From: Candidatus Cloacimonadota bacterium
Lineage (GTDB): Bacteria > Cloacimonadota > Cloacimonadia > Cloacimonadales > Cloacimonadaceae
Direction of reading: 5' to 3'
Length of the DNA stretch: 10,583 nucleotides
Assembly (NCBI GenBank): GCA_028703735.1
Contig: JAQVMI010000039.1
Coordinates: forward strand, 1 to 10,583
Shown here: positions 1 to 8,400 of the stretch, piece after piece
Position numbering within the stretch: position 1 is the first letter of the stretch
Layout: every line of letters begins with the position of its first letter
Position numbers and translations under genes: made by a program
The notes under the pieces: generated by a model
Databases searched by the model: none
The model's input: only the letters and a program-made list of their open reading frames with translations
Told to the model about the DNA's origin: nothing

Positions 1-21
1 ACCGTAATTCATGCAGGGGAT

Positions 22-3000
22 TTACTTTTTACGGGGCTTTTTCGCCTGCTTAAGTTCTTTAATCCTCAGCCGGGTTTGTTCGATGAATGCCACAGAACCA
101 GCTTCTGTAAAACGTTTTAAAGCTTCATGCAACAGTTCCAGTTCTTTAGCCTTATCCCCCATGTTTCCATGAACCCGTGCCAAATTGAAATAAGCTCTGG
201 CACTGCCATCCAAATCGCCAATCTCTTCGGTCATTTGGATGTTTTTGGCAAAGTAATCCAGAGCTTCAGGATAATTCCCCTCGTTATCCGCAACATTTCC
301 CATGTTACCATAGGTATGTGCCAAACCTCCCTTATCGTTAATTGAAAGCTGAAGTTTCAGGTTCTTATGATAGAGAGCTTTTGCTTCCGGAATTTTATTG
401 GTTAGAAACAGAATATCCCCTATGGCATCGTTCTCGAAGGACATCCCAAACAAATCGCCACTTGCTTTGGCAACCTTTGAAGCTTTGCGGAATTCCTTTA
501 GCGCTGCCTCATACTTTCCTTCCTGAAGATGCACTTCGCCAATATTGTGATGAATCAAGCCCTGAAAATAGAGATTTCCCAAAGTCTCAAACATTTTAAG
601 GCTTCGCAGATAGTTTTGCATGGCACGTTTGTTTTCACCCATTTGCCTGTGCAAGGCACCTAAATCGCAAAGCACTTTGGCAAATCCCACCCTATCGCTA
701 ATTCTATCGGCGATATTAATGGCTTCCACATAAGCTTGATAAGCCTTATCCTTCTTGTTTAGACGGGCATAGCAAATTCCCAATAGGGAATATGCTATCC
801 GCAGGCTAAGATCATCCTTCAGAATAGTTGCCAATCTAAGCTGATCCTGCACGCATTCCAGAGCTCCCTTGTAATTCGCTGTATCGATAAGATTAGTTAC
901 GCGGATGGATTCCAACTTCAGCAATAAATATAAATAGTGCTTTTGGGTTGTGGATAAAACTGGGGGTATCAAACTGGAAAACTGCTTACTTAGCATGAGC
1001 TTAAGGGTAAGATCCTTTAGCTCCAAAGCAACCGCTGCCGATTTTTCGAAACGCAGCTTCAGCTCTTCAAACAGGGCAGAAAACTCATCCCATTTATACA
1101 GTTTATACAACGAATCCAGCCGGTATATCAGTGTGTATTCGCCATAGTTACCGCATAATTCACCCAGCTTGGCATGATAGTTTATCAAATCCTCGTAATT
1201 GGCAGTTAAATACATTATTCTGCTGTACATGTAGTGGTATTTTGCCTTTAAATCAGCAGCAGAGAAAGTGATATCAGTTAGCTCTGCTAAAAGCTGTTGT
1301 GCTCCCTCAATATCTCCTAAGTAAAATTTGGAATCAACTATTCCCAGCTTAATGGCTGCCAGCTCCTCCGGAATATCGGTGCAATCCAAAGCTATCTGAT
1401 AATAGTAGATGCTTTCTCCATGGCTATACACAGCCTGATTTTGGATGGCGGCAAGCTTGCTGTAATGCAGAGCTTTGGCTTTCTCTTCTCCCAAATGGAA
1501 GTGATAGGCTAATAGCTCGCTGAAGCTATCTGCCCTATCTGCATACTTCGCTTCATAGTATGAAGCAATGCGGCTATGGAGATCTTTCTTTTCCTTTAGC
1601 AGGATGGTTCCATACACTGCCGACCTCATCAAAACATTGCTAAAGAGATATTGAACCTCCGGTGCAAGATCGGTAGTATCCAAAATTCCCTTTTCCTTTA
1701 GCTCTGTAATAACCGAATTTATCTCCTCAGGATCAATTATGCTCTGTGTTTCCAGAATTTCCCCAAGGGTGAAGCCCTTACCTATAATTGAAGCTTTTTT
1801 TAGTAATTCTTTGGCTGCAATACTAAGGGTTTCGTACTTTATGATGAATAGGTTCTCCACACTATAGGGTAATAACCCCTTATTCTCAATTTCCTGGATA
1901 TCCGGTGTAGTAACCAAATGATCTGGATCGGGATAATGGCTACAGATTTGTTGACACAATTCCACAATGAATCTGGGATTGCCACCCGCAAGGTTAAAAA
2001 TGTATTCAGTAGCATTATTGGTGATCATGGGAATGCGTGATCTTATTAAGTCCACCACAGGTTTTTTGCTTAGTTCGATCAAATTCAGGACAGAGGATTT
2101 TTTGCCCGAACCCTCTAAAAGGCTAAGCTGCTGCTCTTCTGTGGAAGTAAGAATAAGCACTTGTTTGGATTTATCACTCATTTCCAAACGCCTTTTCAGG
2201 ATATTAAGAGATAATGTATCCAGCCACTGAATGTTATCTATCAGGATAAAATCGTAATCCTGCAACAAGGCACCCAAACTGCGAAGCATACTTTGCAGCA
2301 TCAGCTCGTGCTTCCGGCTGCCATCCTCTGCTCCAATGGCATCCATACCTCTGGCTTCCAGATAATTTATCAGGATGTCTGCATCAGCTTCGCTAACTCT
2401 TTGGGTAAGATAGCTTTTCAACTTTGCAACATCTGTTAAAGGATCGCTGCATCCCAAAGCCTTGGATAGCAATTTGCGGATAATCACCAAACGGTCGTGC
2501 ATATTAAATTCGTCCAAAACAAATACGGAAATACGCTTCTGTTCAGCATAAAATTGCTTCAAAATCTGCCAACCCAAAAAGGATTTACCGGTGCCATGCT
2601 TCCCCAAAATCAACACCTGTCGCAGCTTGTTCGCCTCTATCTGGCTAATAATTCTGCCAATTTCGTCTTGGTAACTAATTAGCTTTTTATCCTGAAATTG
2701 CTTTATATAGGTGCTTACATATTCTGGAATCTCGCGCACAATAAGGTAAAATTCCACTTCGTCTTTGATGCCCTTCACCAGCATTTTACGCAGGAATTGA
2801 ACCTCAAAACGGGTTTCAACACTGCTTAGGATACTTCGGGTGAATACTATCTGTCCGGGTTCTGCAGAACTCATCAGCCGTGCTGCTACGTTCACTCCGT
2901 TGCCAATAATTCCATATTCGTATCTATTGCTGGCACCCAATATTCCTGCATACAGATTGCTGTAGGTAAGCCCGATTTTTGCCTTTATGCGAGATTCTAT

Positions 3001-3933
3001 CCGGTTAATTTCTGTGGCACAAATAATAGCCCGCTCTATATCGTCCACATGGGTTTGAATTATGCCAAAGCTGATCAAGAGGATCATCCCTTTATCCGTG
3101 TAATCAATCTTGTTCAGCATACCCTGTAAACGATAAACAATTTCCTGCACCGCACAGTAGTAACTATTTATTTCATCGTAAAGCTGGAAGTGGATAAATT
3201 CCTCTGCATCCACTCCTATAAACAGAATTGCAGAATTACGCAATTCACCGCTGAAATCGCTGGATTGGCTACGTTCCAGAATTAGCTGAGGGAAAAAACC
3301 GGCATCTATGTGGCTATCGGCATACTGCGGTATTGCACTAAGATCACAAGCACATTCCAGCACTCCAGAGCCTTCTATAGAATCCTGATTGTATTCCACC
3401 AAAAGGGTTTCGCCTTTGGCAGCTTTCTCGCACAAAGTGTATAGCTTGCCCAAAACAGAGCTGTAAATAATATAATCTAAATGAACTTCCGCAGAGCCTA
3501 AGATAATCATTTGGGAGGTTCCATAACCCATGCTGCCATGATACGCCAGAGAACTGCCATACTCTGCTTCCAGGGTAGTATTCAGCTTTGCCAGGGCAAT
3601 ATTGAAATCCCGCATGCAAGCCTCTAATTTCTGCAAACATATAGCTTTGGGAAGAACGAAAGCTGCTAAAACTGCATCACCCTCAAACTTTAGAATCTGC
3701 CCCCCATAACGGGTTATCTGTTCGTTTAGCAAATCAAAATAGTTGTTCAGCAGATTTGTGATTACTTCCACCCCATAATGACCCTTGGCAGAAACTTTTT
3801 CGGTTAACTTGGTGAATCCGCAAACATCCAGAAATAGATATCCGCAGCCAAACTCACAAGAATGTGAGCTATTTTCGGAATTCTCCAGTGTCCATTGCAC
3901 CAAACCAGGTAACAGTGCACTCTTTTGTGACAT
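22..3933 (-). CDS. Soluble-adenylyl-cyclase-like protein: tandem class III cyclase domains, P-loop ATPase, TPR C-terminus
   Basis: Predicted cytosolic nucleotide cyclase, probably making cAMP from ATP; no signal peptide or membrane segment is seen. Numbering starts at the ATG at 3933, preferred over the ATG at 3957 because it has GGAGG four bases upstream (1303 rather than 1311 residues). Cyclase domain C1 spans about residues 28-190, with FLDVCGFTKLTEK (D36) and KFEGDAVLAAF (D86), the two metal-binding aspartates. C2 spans about 233-405, with NRYEYGIIGNGVNVAARLM carrying N348 and R352, the transition-state pair. C2 has Gly240 and Met283 where metal aspartates are expected, and C1 lacks the Asn/Arg pair, so one composite active site is expected. 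A P-loop ATPase follows: Walker A GKHGTGKS at 444-451 and Walker B ILIDNIQWLD with D566. A helical region ends in six TPRs (1042-1281) and a basic tail. The order matches ADCY10-type soluble cyclases. G341 replaces the Thr that contacts the base in human sAC, so ATP specificity is not certain. No HTH domain is visible, which argues against a LuxR/MalT-type regulator. The family call is strong; activity is inferred. Confidence 0.9.
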   Translation of the reverse strand: MSQKSALLPGLVQWTLENSENSSHSCEFGCGYLFLDVCGFTKLTEKVSAKGHYGVEVITNLLNNYFDLLNEQITRYGGQILKFEGDAVLAAFVLPKAICLQKLEACMRDFNIALAKLNTTLEAEYGSSLAYHGSMGYGTSQMIILGSAEVHLDYIIYSSVLGKLYTLCEKAAKGETLLVEYNQDSIEGSGVLECACDLSAIPQYADSHIDAGFFPQLILERSQSSDFSGELRNSAILFIGVDAEEFIHFQLYDEINSYYCAVQEIVYRLQGMLNKIDYTDKGMILLISFGIIQTHVDDIERAIICATEINRIESRIKAKIGLTYSNLYAGILGASNRYEYGIIGNGVNVAARLMSSAEPGQIVFTRSILSSVETRFEVQFLRKMLVKGIKDEVEFYLIVREIPEYVSTYIKQFQDKKLISYQDEIGRIISQIEANKLRQVLILGKHGTGKSFLGWQILKQFYAEQKRISVFVLDEFNMHDRLVIIRKLLSKALGCSDPLTDVAKLKSYLTQRVSEADADILINYLEARGMDAIGAEDGSRKHELMLQSMLRSLGALLQDYDFILIDNIQWLDTLSLNILKRRLEMSDKSKQVLILTSTEEQQLSLLEGSGKKSSVLNLIELSKKPVVDLIRSRIPMITNNATEYIFNLAGGNPRFIVELCQQICSHYPDPDHLVTTPDIQEIENKGLLPYSVENLFIIKYETLSIAAKELLKKASIIGKGFTLGEILETQSIIDPEEINSVITELKEKGILDTTDLAPEVQYLFSNVLMRSAVYGTILLKEKKDLHSRIASYYEAKYADRADSFSELLAYHFHLGEEKAKALHYSKLAAIQNQAVYSHGESIYYYQIALDCTDIPEELAAIKLGIVDSKFYLGDIEGAQQLLAELTDITFSAADLKAKYHYMYSRIMYLTANYEDLINYHAKLGELCGNYGEYTLIYRLDSLYKLYKWDEFSALFEELKLRFEKSAAVALELKDLTLKLMLSKQFSSLIPPVLSTTQKHYLYLLLKLESIRVTNLIDTANYKGALECVQDQLRLATILKDDLSLRIAYSLLGICYARLNKKDKAYQAYVEAINIADRISDRVGFAKVLCDLGALHRQMGENKRAMQNYLRSLKMFETLGNLYFQGLIHHNIGEVHLQEGKYEAALKEFRKASKVAKASGDLFGMSFENDAIGDILFLTNKIPEAKALYHKNLKLQLSINDKGGLAHTYGNMGNVADNEGNYPEALDYFAKNIQMTEEIGDLDGSARAYFNLARVHGNMGDKAKELELLHEALKRFTEAGSVAFIEQTRLRIKELKQAKKPRKK
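91..810 (-). repeat. Six in-register 40-residue TPR units in the cyclase C-terminus
   Basis: Residues 1042-1281 divide into six units of exactly 40 residues with no insertions, starting at 1042, 1082, 1122, 1162, 1202 and 1242. Each shows the TPR pattern: a small or Gly residue near position 11 (LLGICYARL, DLGALHRQM, NIGEVHLQE, AIGDILFLT, NMGNVADNE, NLARVHGNM) followed by a second helix with an Ala near position 23. The 40-residue spacing resembles the longer TPRs of LGN-type proteins rather than 34-residue ones. Such an array normally forms a protein-binding superhelix and here probably senses or docks a partner. Less regular helical repeats probably continue upstream to about residue 770. 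Confidence 0.85.
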
Positions 3934-3937
3934 AAAA

Positions 3938-3942
3938 CCTCC
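3938..3942 (-). promoter_or_regulatory. Ribosome binding site of the cyclase gene
   Basis: Read on the minus strand this is GGAGG followed by TTTT and ATG. It supports starting at 3933. The in-frame ATG at 3957 lies upstream of this site and has no comparable purine-rich stretch before it. Confidence 0.75.
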
Positions 3943-4012
3943 AGTACTAAAGAGCATGCTTTTGGCAATGTAGCTGTGAAGTCAAGAAAAATAATCTGTT
4001 TTCAGAAAGAGC

Positions 4013-4033
4013 TTGACATAGTTTAACTATAAT
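4013..4033 (+). promoter_or_regulatory. Possible promoter elements for the plus-strand genes
   Basis: A perfect TTGACA (4013-4018) and a perfect TATAAT (4028-4033) lie 58-78 bases upstream of the 4091 start. They are only 9 bp apart, so they cannot be the -35 and -10 of one standard sigma-70 promoter; one may belong to another promoter or be fortuitous. On the minus strand a TTGACT occurs at 3980-3985, toward the cyclase gene, without a good -10 at the right distance. Promoter activity in this 157-bp divergent region is expected from gene layout, but the exact elements are uncertain. Confidence 0.3.
4018..4030. promoter_or_regulatory. 13-bp perfect palindrome, candidate operator
   Basis: ATAGTT-T-AACTAT has two perfect 6-bp inverted arms around a single base. 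It overlaps the end of the TTGACA box and the start of the TATAAT box in the divergent intergenic region, a position suited to a dimeric repressor or activator. AT-rich intergenic DNA gives such palindromes by chance, so this is only a candidate. Confidence 0.25.
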
Positions 4034-4080
4034 TAATCCTTGCAATGAGAGAAAAAATAACGGTTAAAACTCAAACTAAC

Positions 4081-4086
4081 GGAAGG
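4081..4086 (+). promoter_or_regulatory. Ribosome binding site of the 440-residue secreted protein gene
   Basis: GGAAGG lies four bases before the ATG at 4091. Another ATG at 4087 overlaps the spacer but opens a frame that stops after four codons, so 4091 is the start; its product also begins with a good signal peptide. Confidence 0.6.
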
Positions 4087-4090
4087 ATGT

Positions 4091-5413
4091 ATGAGGCTTA
4101 AGCTTTTGTTCTTTATTGCCTTAGCGGTTTTTTTGCCCTCCATGCATTTGCATGCTGCATGGATGATGGATATTACTATGCAGAATCTTGGTTCTGGAGG
4201 TTCCGTGATATCTGCTATAGCTTCCTTTGGAGAGAACACTGCTGCTGCTGATGGATGGGATTGGCAATGCGATATTCCCATTTTTGGTGGTCCCATGAAT
4301 GGATCCTATGTTTTAGCATATTTTCCCCACTCCGATTGGGGGGTGAACAATGGTAATTATAACCGTGATATTCGCTCTGCAACCCCCGGTTTAAAAACCT
4401 GGTCTGCCACCCTGAAAGCAAGCTCCCCCCTAAGCTACATCTATTTACTCTCTTGGGAAATTCCTGCCTCCATGCCTCAATATTACTCGCCTAAGCTTAT
4501 CTTTGACTCTCAAACAATAAACATGCGTAACGTTAGCAGTTTCAGCTATAGAACGGCTTCTGCCACAACCAATTGTTCTTTCCGCCTGGATTTTAATCCC
4601 GGGGTTCCATATCTGCTTGCTCCCTTTGAGGACATGCATTTCTCAGATAACTTGCCGGAAAGCATCAATCTTAATCAACACTTTGCCGTACTAAGCGGTA
4701 ACCTCACCCTGGCATACACAGCTAATGAGCATCTGAACCAAAGTATCCAAACTGTAGGATCATTGCGCTATTGGCAGGTTCAGCCACTTCCGGGATGGCA
4801 GGGGAGTACCACTGCAACCCTTTCTGCAACCGGAACAAGCGGAACAACTGTTGTAAACATTGGCATTGTTAGGGATTCCACCAATAGCCCTCCAGAGATA
4901 AGTTTGGAGACTAACCAGCTTACTATAATGCAAAATCAATCGGTAACTTTCTCGTGGGCAAATCAGGTTTACGATGTGGATTTTGATGATCTAAGAGTAT
5001 CAATACAAGGGACTTCCAACTTTCAGGTAATGCTAAACGATGTGCTTCAGGAAGCTGTGATCACCCCCACTATGGGCTATAAGGGCACGGACACACTTTC
5101 GTTTACGGTATCCGATGAAATTAACCCCACACAGACAATTCCCTTGCTGATTTCCGTGAACCCTGCCCCACCCCTTCCGCCTATAAATATTAGTATAATC
5201 CCCTCTGAGGGAGAGCTGTTATGCACTTGGGAAGCTGTGCTTACCGATGCTTTTGGCTATCCGATTCAAGGGTTAAGATATAGAGTTACCTGTCACACCG
5301 ATCCGGAGTGTATCACTCCACCTTATTTCAGCCTCGAAACATCCAATCAGTTTGCCCAAATACCAGCTACGGCAACTCAACTTTTTGTGAAAATAATCTC
5401 GATAAATGAATAG
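4091..5413 (+). CDS. Secreted protein with cadherin/Ig-like and FN3-like domains
   Basis: Exported protein of 440 residues with no enzyme motif recognised. The N-terminus (MRLKLLFFIALAVFLPSMHLHAA) is a signal peptide with likely cleavage near residues 22-23. Residues about 24-180 form an unassigned beta-rich domain. It contains FGENTAAADGWDWQCDIP, which resembles the FG...A.DGxD..xDxP motif seen in surface proteins of FCB-group bacteria; that comparison is from memory. Residues about 190-265 look like a beta-sandwich. Residues 267-356, from PPEISLETNQLTI to FTVSDEINPTQTIPLLISV, match a cadherin-like or bacterial Ig-like domain. Residues about 358-440, beginning PAPPLPPINISI and ending TQLFVKIISINE, look like an FN3 domain, which appears complete at the stop codon. 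No C-terminal sorting or anchor module is visible. The next gene starts 12 bp downstream on the same strand, so the two are probably co-transcribed and may act together at the cell surface. The product could be an adhesin subunit or extracellular scaffold; function is not determined. Confidence 0.85.
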   Translation: MRLKLLFFIALAVFLPSMHLHAAWMMDITMQNLGSGGSVISAIASFGENTAAADGWDWQCDIPIFGGPMNGSYVLAYFPHSDWGVNNGNYNRDIRSATPGLKTWSATLKASSPLSYIYLLSWEIPASMPQYYSPKLIFDSQTINMRNVSSFSYRTASATTNCSFRLDFNPGVPYLLAPFEDMHFSDNLPESINLNQHFAVLSGNLTLAYTANEHLNQSIQTVGSLRYWQVQPLPGWQGSTTATLSATGTSGTTVVNIGIVRDSTNSPPEISLETNQLTIMQNQSVTFSWANQVYDVDFDDLRVSIQGTSNFQVMLNDVLQEAVITPTMGYKGTDTLSFTVSDEINPTQTIPLLISVNPAPPLPPINISIIPSEGELLCTWEAVLTDAFGYPIQGLRYRVTCHTDPECITPPYFSLETSNQFAQIPATATQLFVKIISINE

Positions 5414-5416
5414 GAG
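5412..5416 (+). promoter_or_regulatory. Ribosome binding site overlapping the upstream stop codon
   Basis: AGGAG begins inside the TAG stop codon (5411-5413) of the preceding gene and lies nine bases before the ATG at 5426. This fixes the downstream start and suggests translational coupling of the two secreted-protein genes. Confidence 0.7.
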
Positions 5417-5425
5417 TACCTCATC

Positions 5426-8400
5426 ATGCAAACGAAACAATTTAGCTTATTAGTCCTGCTTTTGCTTTGCTTTTTTAGCTTTGCAATTGCAAAGCCTGTA
5501 ACCGATGCAAATTTGGACGATTTGCCCAAGGGTCAGCTTTTACCAGCTCCCTTTGCCCCGAATCCTTCCTTGCGGGATGATCCCCTGCTTAGCTCCACCC
5601 CCATTTACACAGAACCATTTGAGCCTGTTCCGGGTAACTGGACTATGGGAACTGGTTGGTTTATTGGTGTGGATGGCACAACTCAGCCAAAATCTGCACC
5701 CAATACTGCTTTCACGCAGAACCCGTATGATAATAATGCAGATTACAACCTGCTTAGCCCACAGATAATTATACCGGAAGCCACAGAACCTGGCACCAGG
5801 TTTCTCTTAAACCTTTGGGGCTGGTGGAGCGTGGAAAGTAATTACGATTTTGTGCATATTGATGTGCTGGTAAACGGAGTAGCCCAAACTACCCTCTTCT
5901 CTCAAACAGGAGTAAGTGGTTGGGAAGAGCTAAGTTTTGATATCTCTGCTTTTGCAGGCGAAACCATACAGTTAAGATTCAGGCTTACTTCCAATTCTTA
6001 CGATACCTACGCCGGATTTGGTGTGGATAGCATCAGCATCCTGAAAAATGTTTACGAAGTTACCCCCGTGGTGAATTTGCTAAGTTTAAACACCCAGAAT
6101 TTCCCCTTTGTTTATTCCACAATTTCCGTTGCATTGGAAGGCGAAGACATGTCCAATCTTAGTGCCTCAAACTTCCAGGTTTACGAAAACGACGTGTTAC
6201 AAACTAACTTCTTTAACGTAATTCCCCCATCCACAGGAACCGGTACTCGCTTGGTGGATATCGCTTTCCTGATGGATAATAGCGGTTCTATGAGTTCATC
6301 TATCAATGCTGTTTCTGCAAACGTGACCAGTTTTGTGAATAATCTGGCGAATTCAGGGGTTGATAGTGCCTTGGGTTTATGCCGATACGGTCAATCTGCC
6401 AATAATGGCAATCCCATTTTGGAAGATCAGGGTATTTTAACCACCAATCTTACCTATTTCCGCGATAACGTTTGGAACCGAAACAGAATCGATGGTGGTT
6501 ACGAACCTGGTTATTATGCCATGACCCAATCCCTTTCTGGGTTTAACTGGCGTCCTGGAAGCCAAAAAGTAATGATTTGCATTACAGATGAAACACCTGA
6601 TCAGGGTGGTTCAACCTTAAATGATGCTTTGGCTGCATGCACAGCTAATGGTGCTATACTTTTTGCCTTAACCTATTCTGGTTTATATGGCACCTTCACC
6701 CCAATAACCGAACCTACCGGTGGAAACGTGTTCGATATCTACAGCAATTTTGACGCGATATTAACTCAGATATCTCAGATTATCGTATCAAACTACATTG
6801 TTTCTTATCGCTCCAGCAATCCTGCCTTCGATGGCACAGAGCGTAATTTACGTATTGTGGTTAATTACAACAATACTTCTGCGGAAGTTACAGGCGTATA
6901 TTATCCGGGGCAAACACCTCAGATTACCCGTACTCCCGCTACAATTGCTATGGATAGCACTCCTTCGATAGATAATCAGGATTTGGTGATCCAGGCTGTA
7001 ATCACTGATAGCTATGCTCCTTTTACTACCGGAGCTACCTTGTATTACCAAACTTTGGGCAGGCGAAATTATGTTAGCCAGGCAATGGTTGATCTGGGTA
7101 ACAATCTGTGGCAGGGTATAATTCCTGCAGCATCGGTACAAGCCCCCGGTGTGGGTTATTATTTATCCGCTACTGATGGGCAATCCACCTCTACTTTGCC
7201 ATCTACAGAACCATCCAACAACCCCTTCACAATTGCCGTGTTGCCCAATGTTCCACCAGAAATCACACATTCACCAGCGGCACAGGTTCAATTCAATCAG
7301 CCGCTAAATGTTTCAGTAAATGTAACAGATAACACTCTGTTCATAGATTCTGTAGAGCTCTTTTATCGCCGTTACAGCCAGCTTAGTTACACTTCTGTAC
7401 CCATGGAACTGGTTTCCGGTAATTTGTATTCTGCCACAATTCCAGGATCGGTTGTCTCGGATTATGGGGTGGAATACTTCATCCGTGCTACAGATAACTA
7501 TGGCAGCATTGGCTCTTCCGGTTTTGCCGATACGCCTCATTTTGTGCCAGCTCTATTAGATGGAACTATTATTCAGGGAGGTGCCATACCCCAGGCTAAC
7601 TGGAGTATCACAGGTTCTCCTTACTACATCAATCAAAGCGTTTACATACCGGATAATAACACTTTAACCATCCAGCCAGGAACAATTTTGGTGTTTGGAC
7701 CAAATGCCCGTTTTGATGTTAATGGGGGTATCAATGCATCCGGGATTACCTTCACTGCCGAAGACCCCACTCTGGGTTGGCAGGGAATTTATGTGGAATC
7801 CACCTCGAACATCCTGCAGATATCAAACTCTGAGATCAGGCATGCAGTAGTTGGATTTACCTTCCAAAACTCCGGTGGTTTGTTTTATAACAACATTATC
7901 AGCAAAGATAGTAATTTCCCAAACGAAGTCGCCTTGCAGCTAAATGATGCTTCCAGTCCCTTGTTTTCGGGATTGCAGATTATAAACTACTCCCGTGGGA
8001 TAGTGATAGACAATCAGGTAGTAAGAACTGTTTCCAGCCCGGTTATCACCAATGTACGCATACGCAATACCAGCAGCAGCATACGCAACGATAACACAGG
8101 TATCAAAGTGATGGGTGCAGTAGGCTTAAGCCTTGATGATGCTGTGATCGAAGAATATGACGAAGGTATTTATTGGGATGGACAGGGGACATCAGATTAT
8201 CGCACCACACCCGTAATCACCAATGTTCGCATCCGCAATACCAATAGCAGCATTCGAAACGCTTCCTTCGGCATGAAACTGCTGAACCTCTCCAGCGTTC
8301 AGGTGGAAAACGACAGCATCGGAGGCTATCCTGAAGGCTTAATTATGGATAGCCAAACTACCAGAACCACAACAAACGGAGTGATAACCAACGTACGCAT

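Noticed and set aside
22..3933. Cyclase gene product as a LuxR/MalT-type transcription factor with ATPase and TPR
   Set aside because: No helix-turn-helix domain is present at either end. The C-terminus ends with TPRs and a short basic tail, and the N-terminus is clearly cyclase.
3933..3957. Upstream ATG at 3957 as the cyclase start
   Set aside because: The strong GGAGG lies between this ATG and the ATG at 3933 with proper spacing only for the latter, and the eight extra residues add nothing recognisable.
4033..4421. Minus-strand open frames (4033-4296, 4215-4421) at the start of the first secreted-protein gene
   Set aside because: Both overlap the signal-peptide-bearing coding region on the other strand, and their translations show no domain-like features. 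They are treated as shadows.
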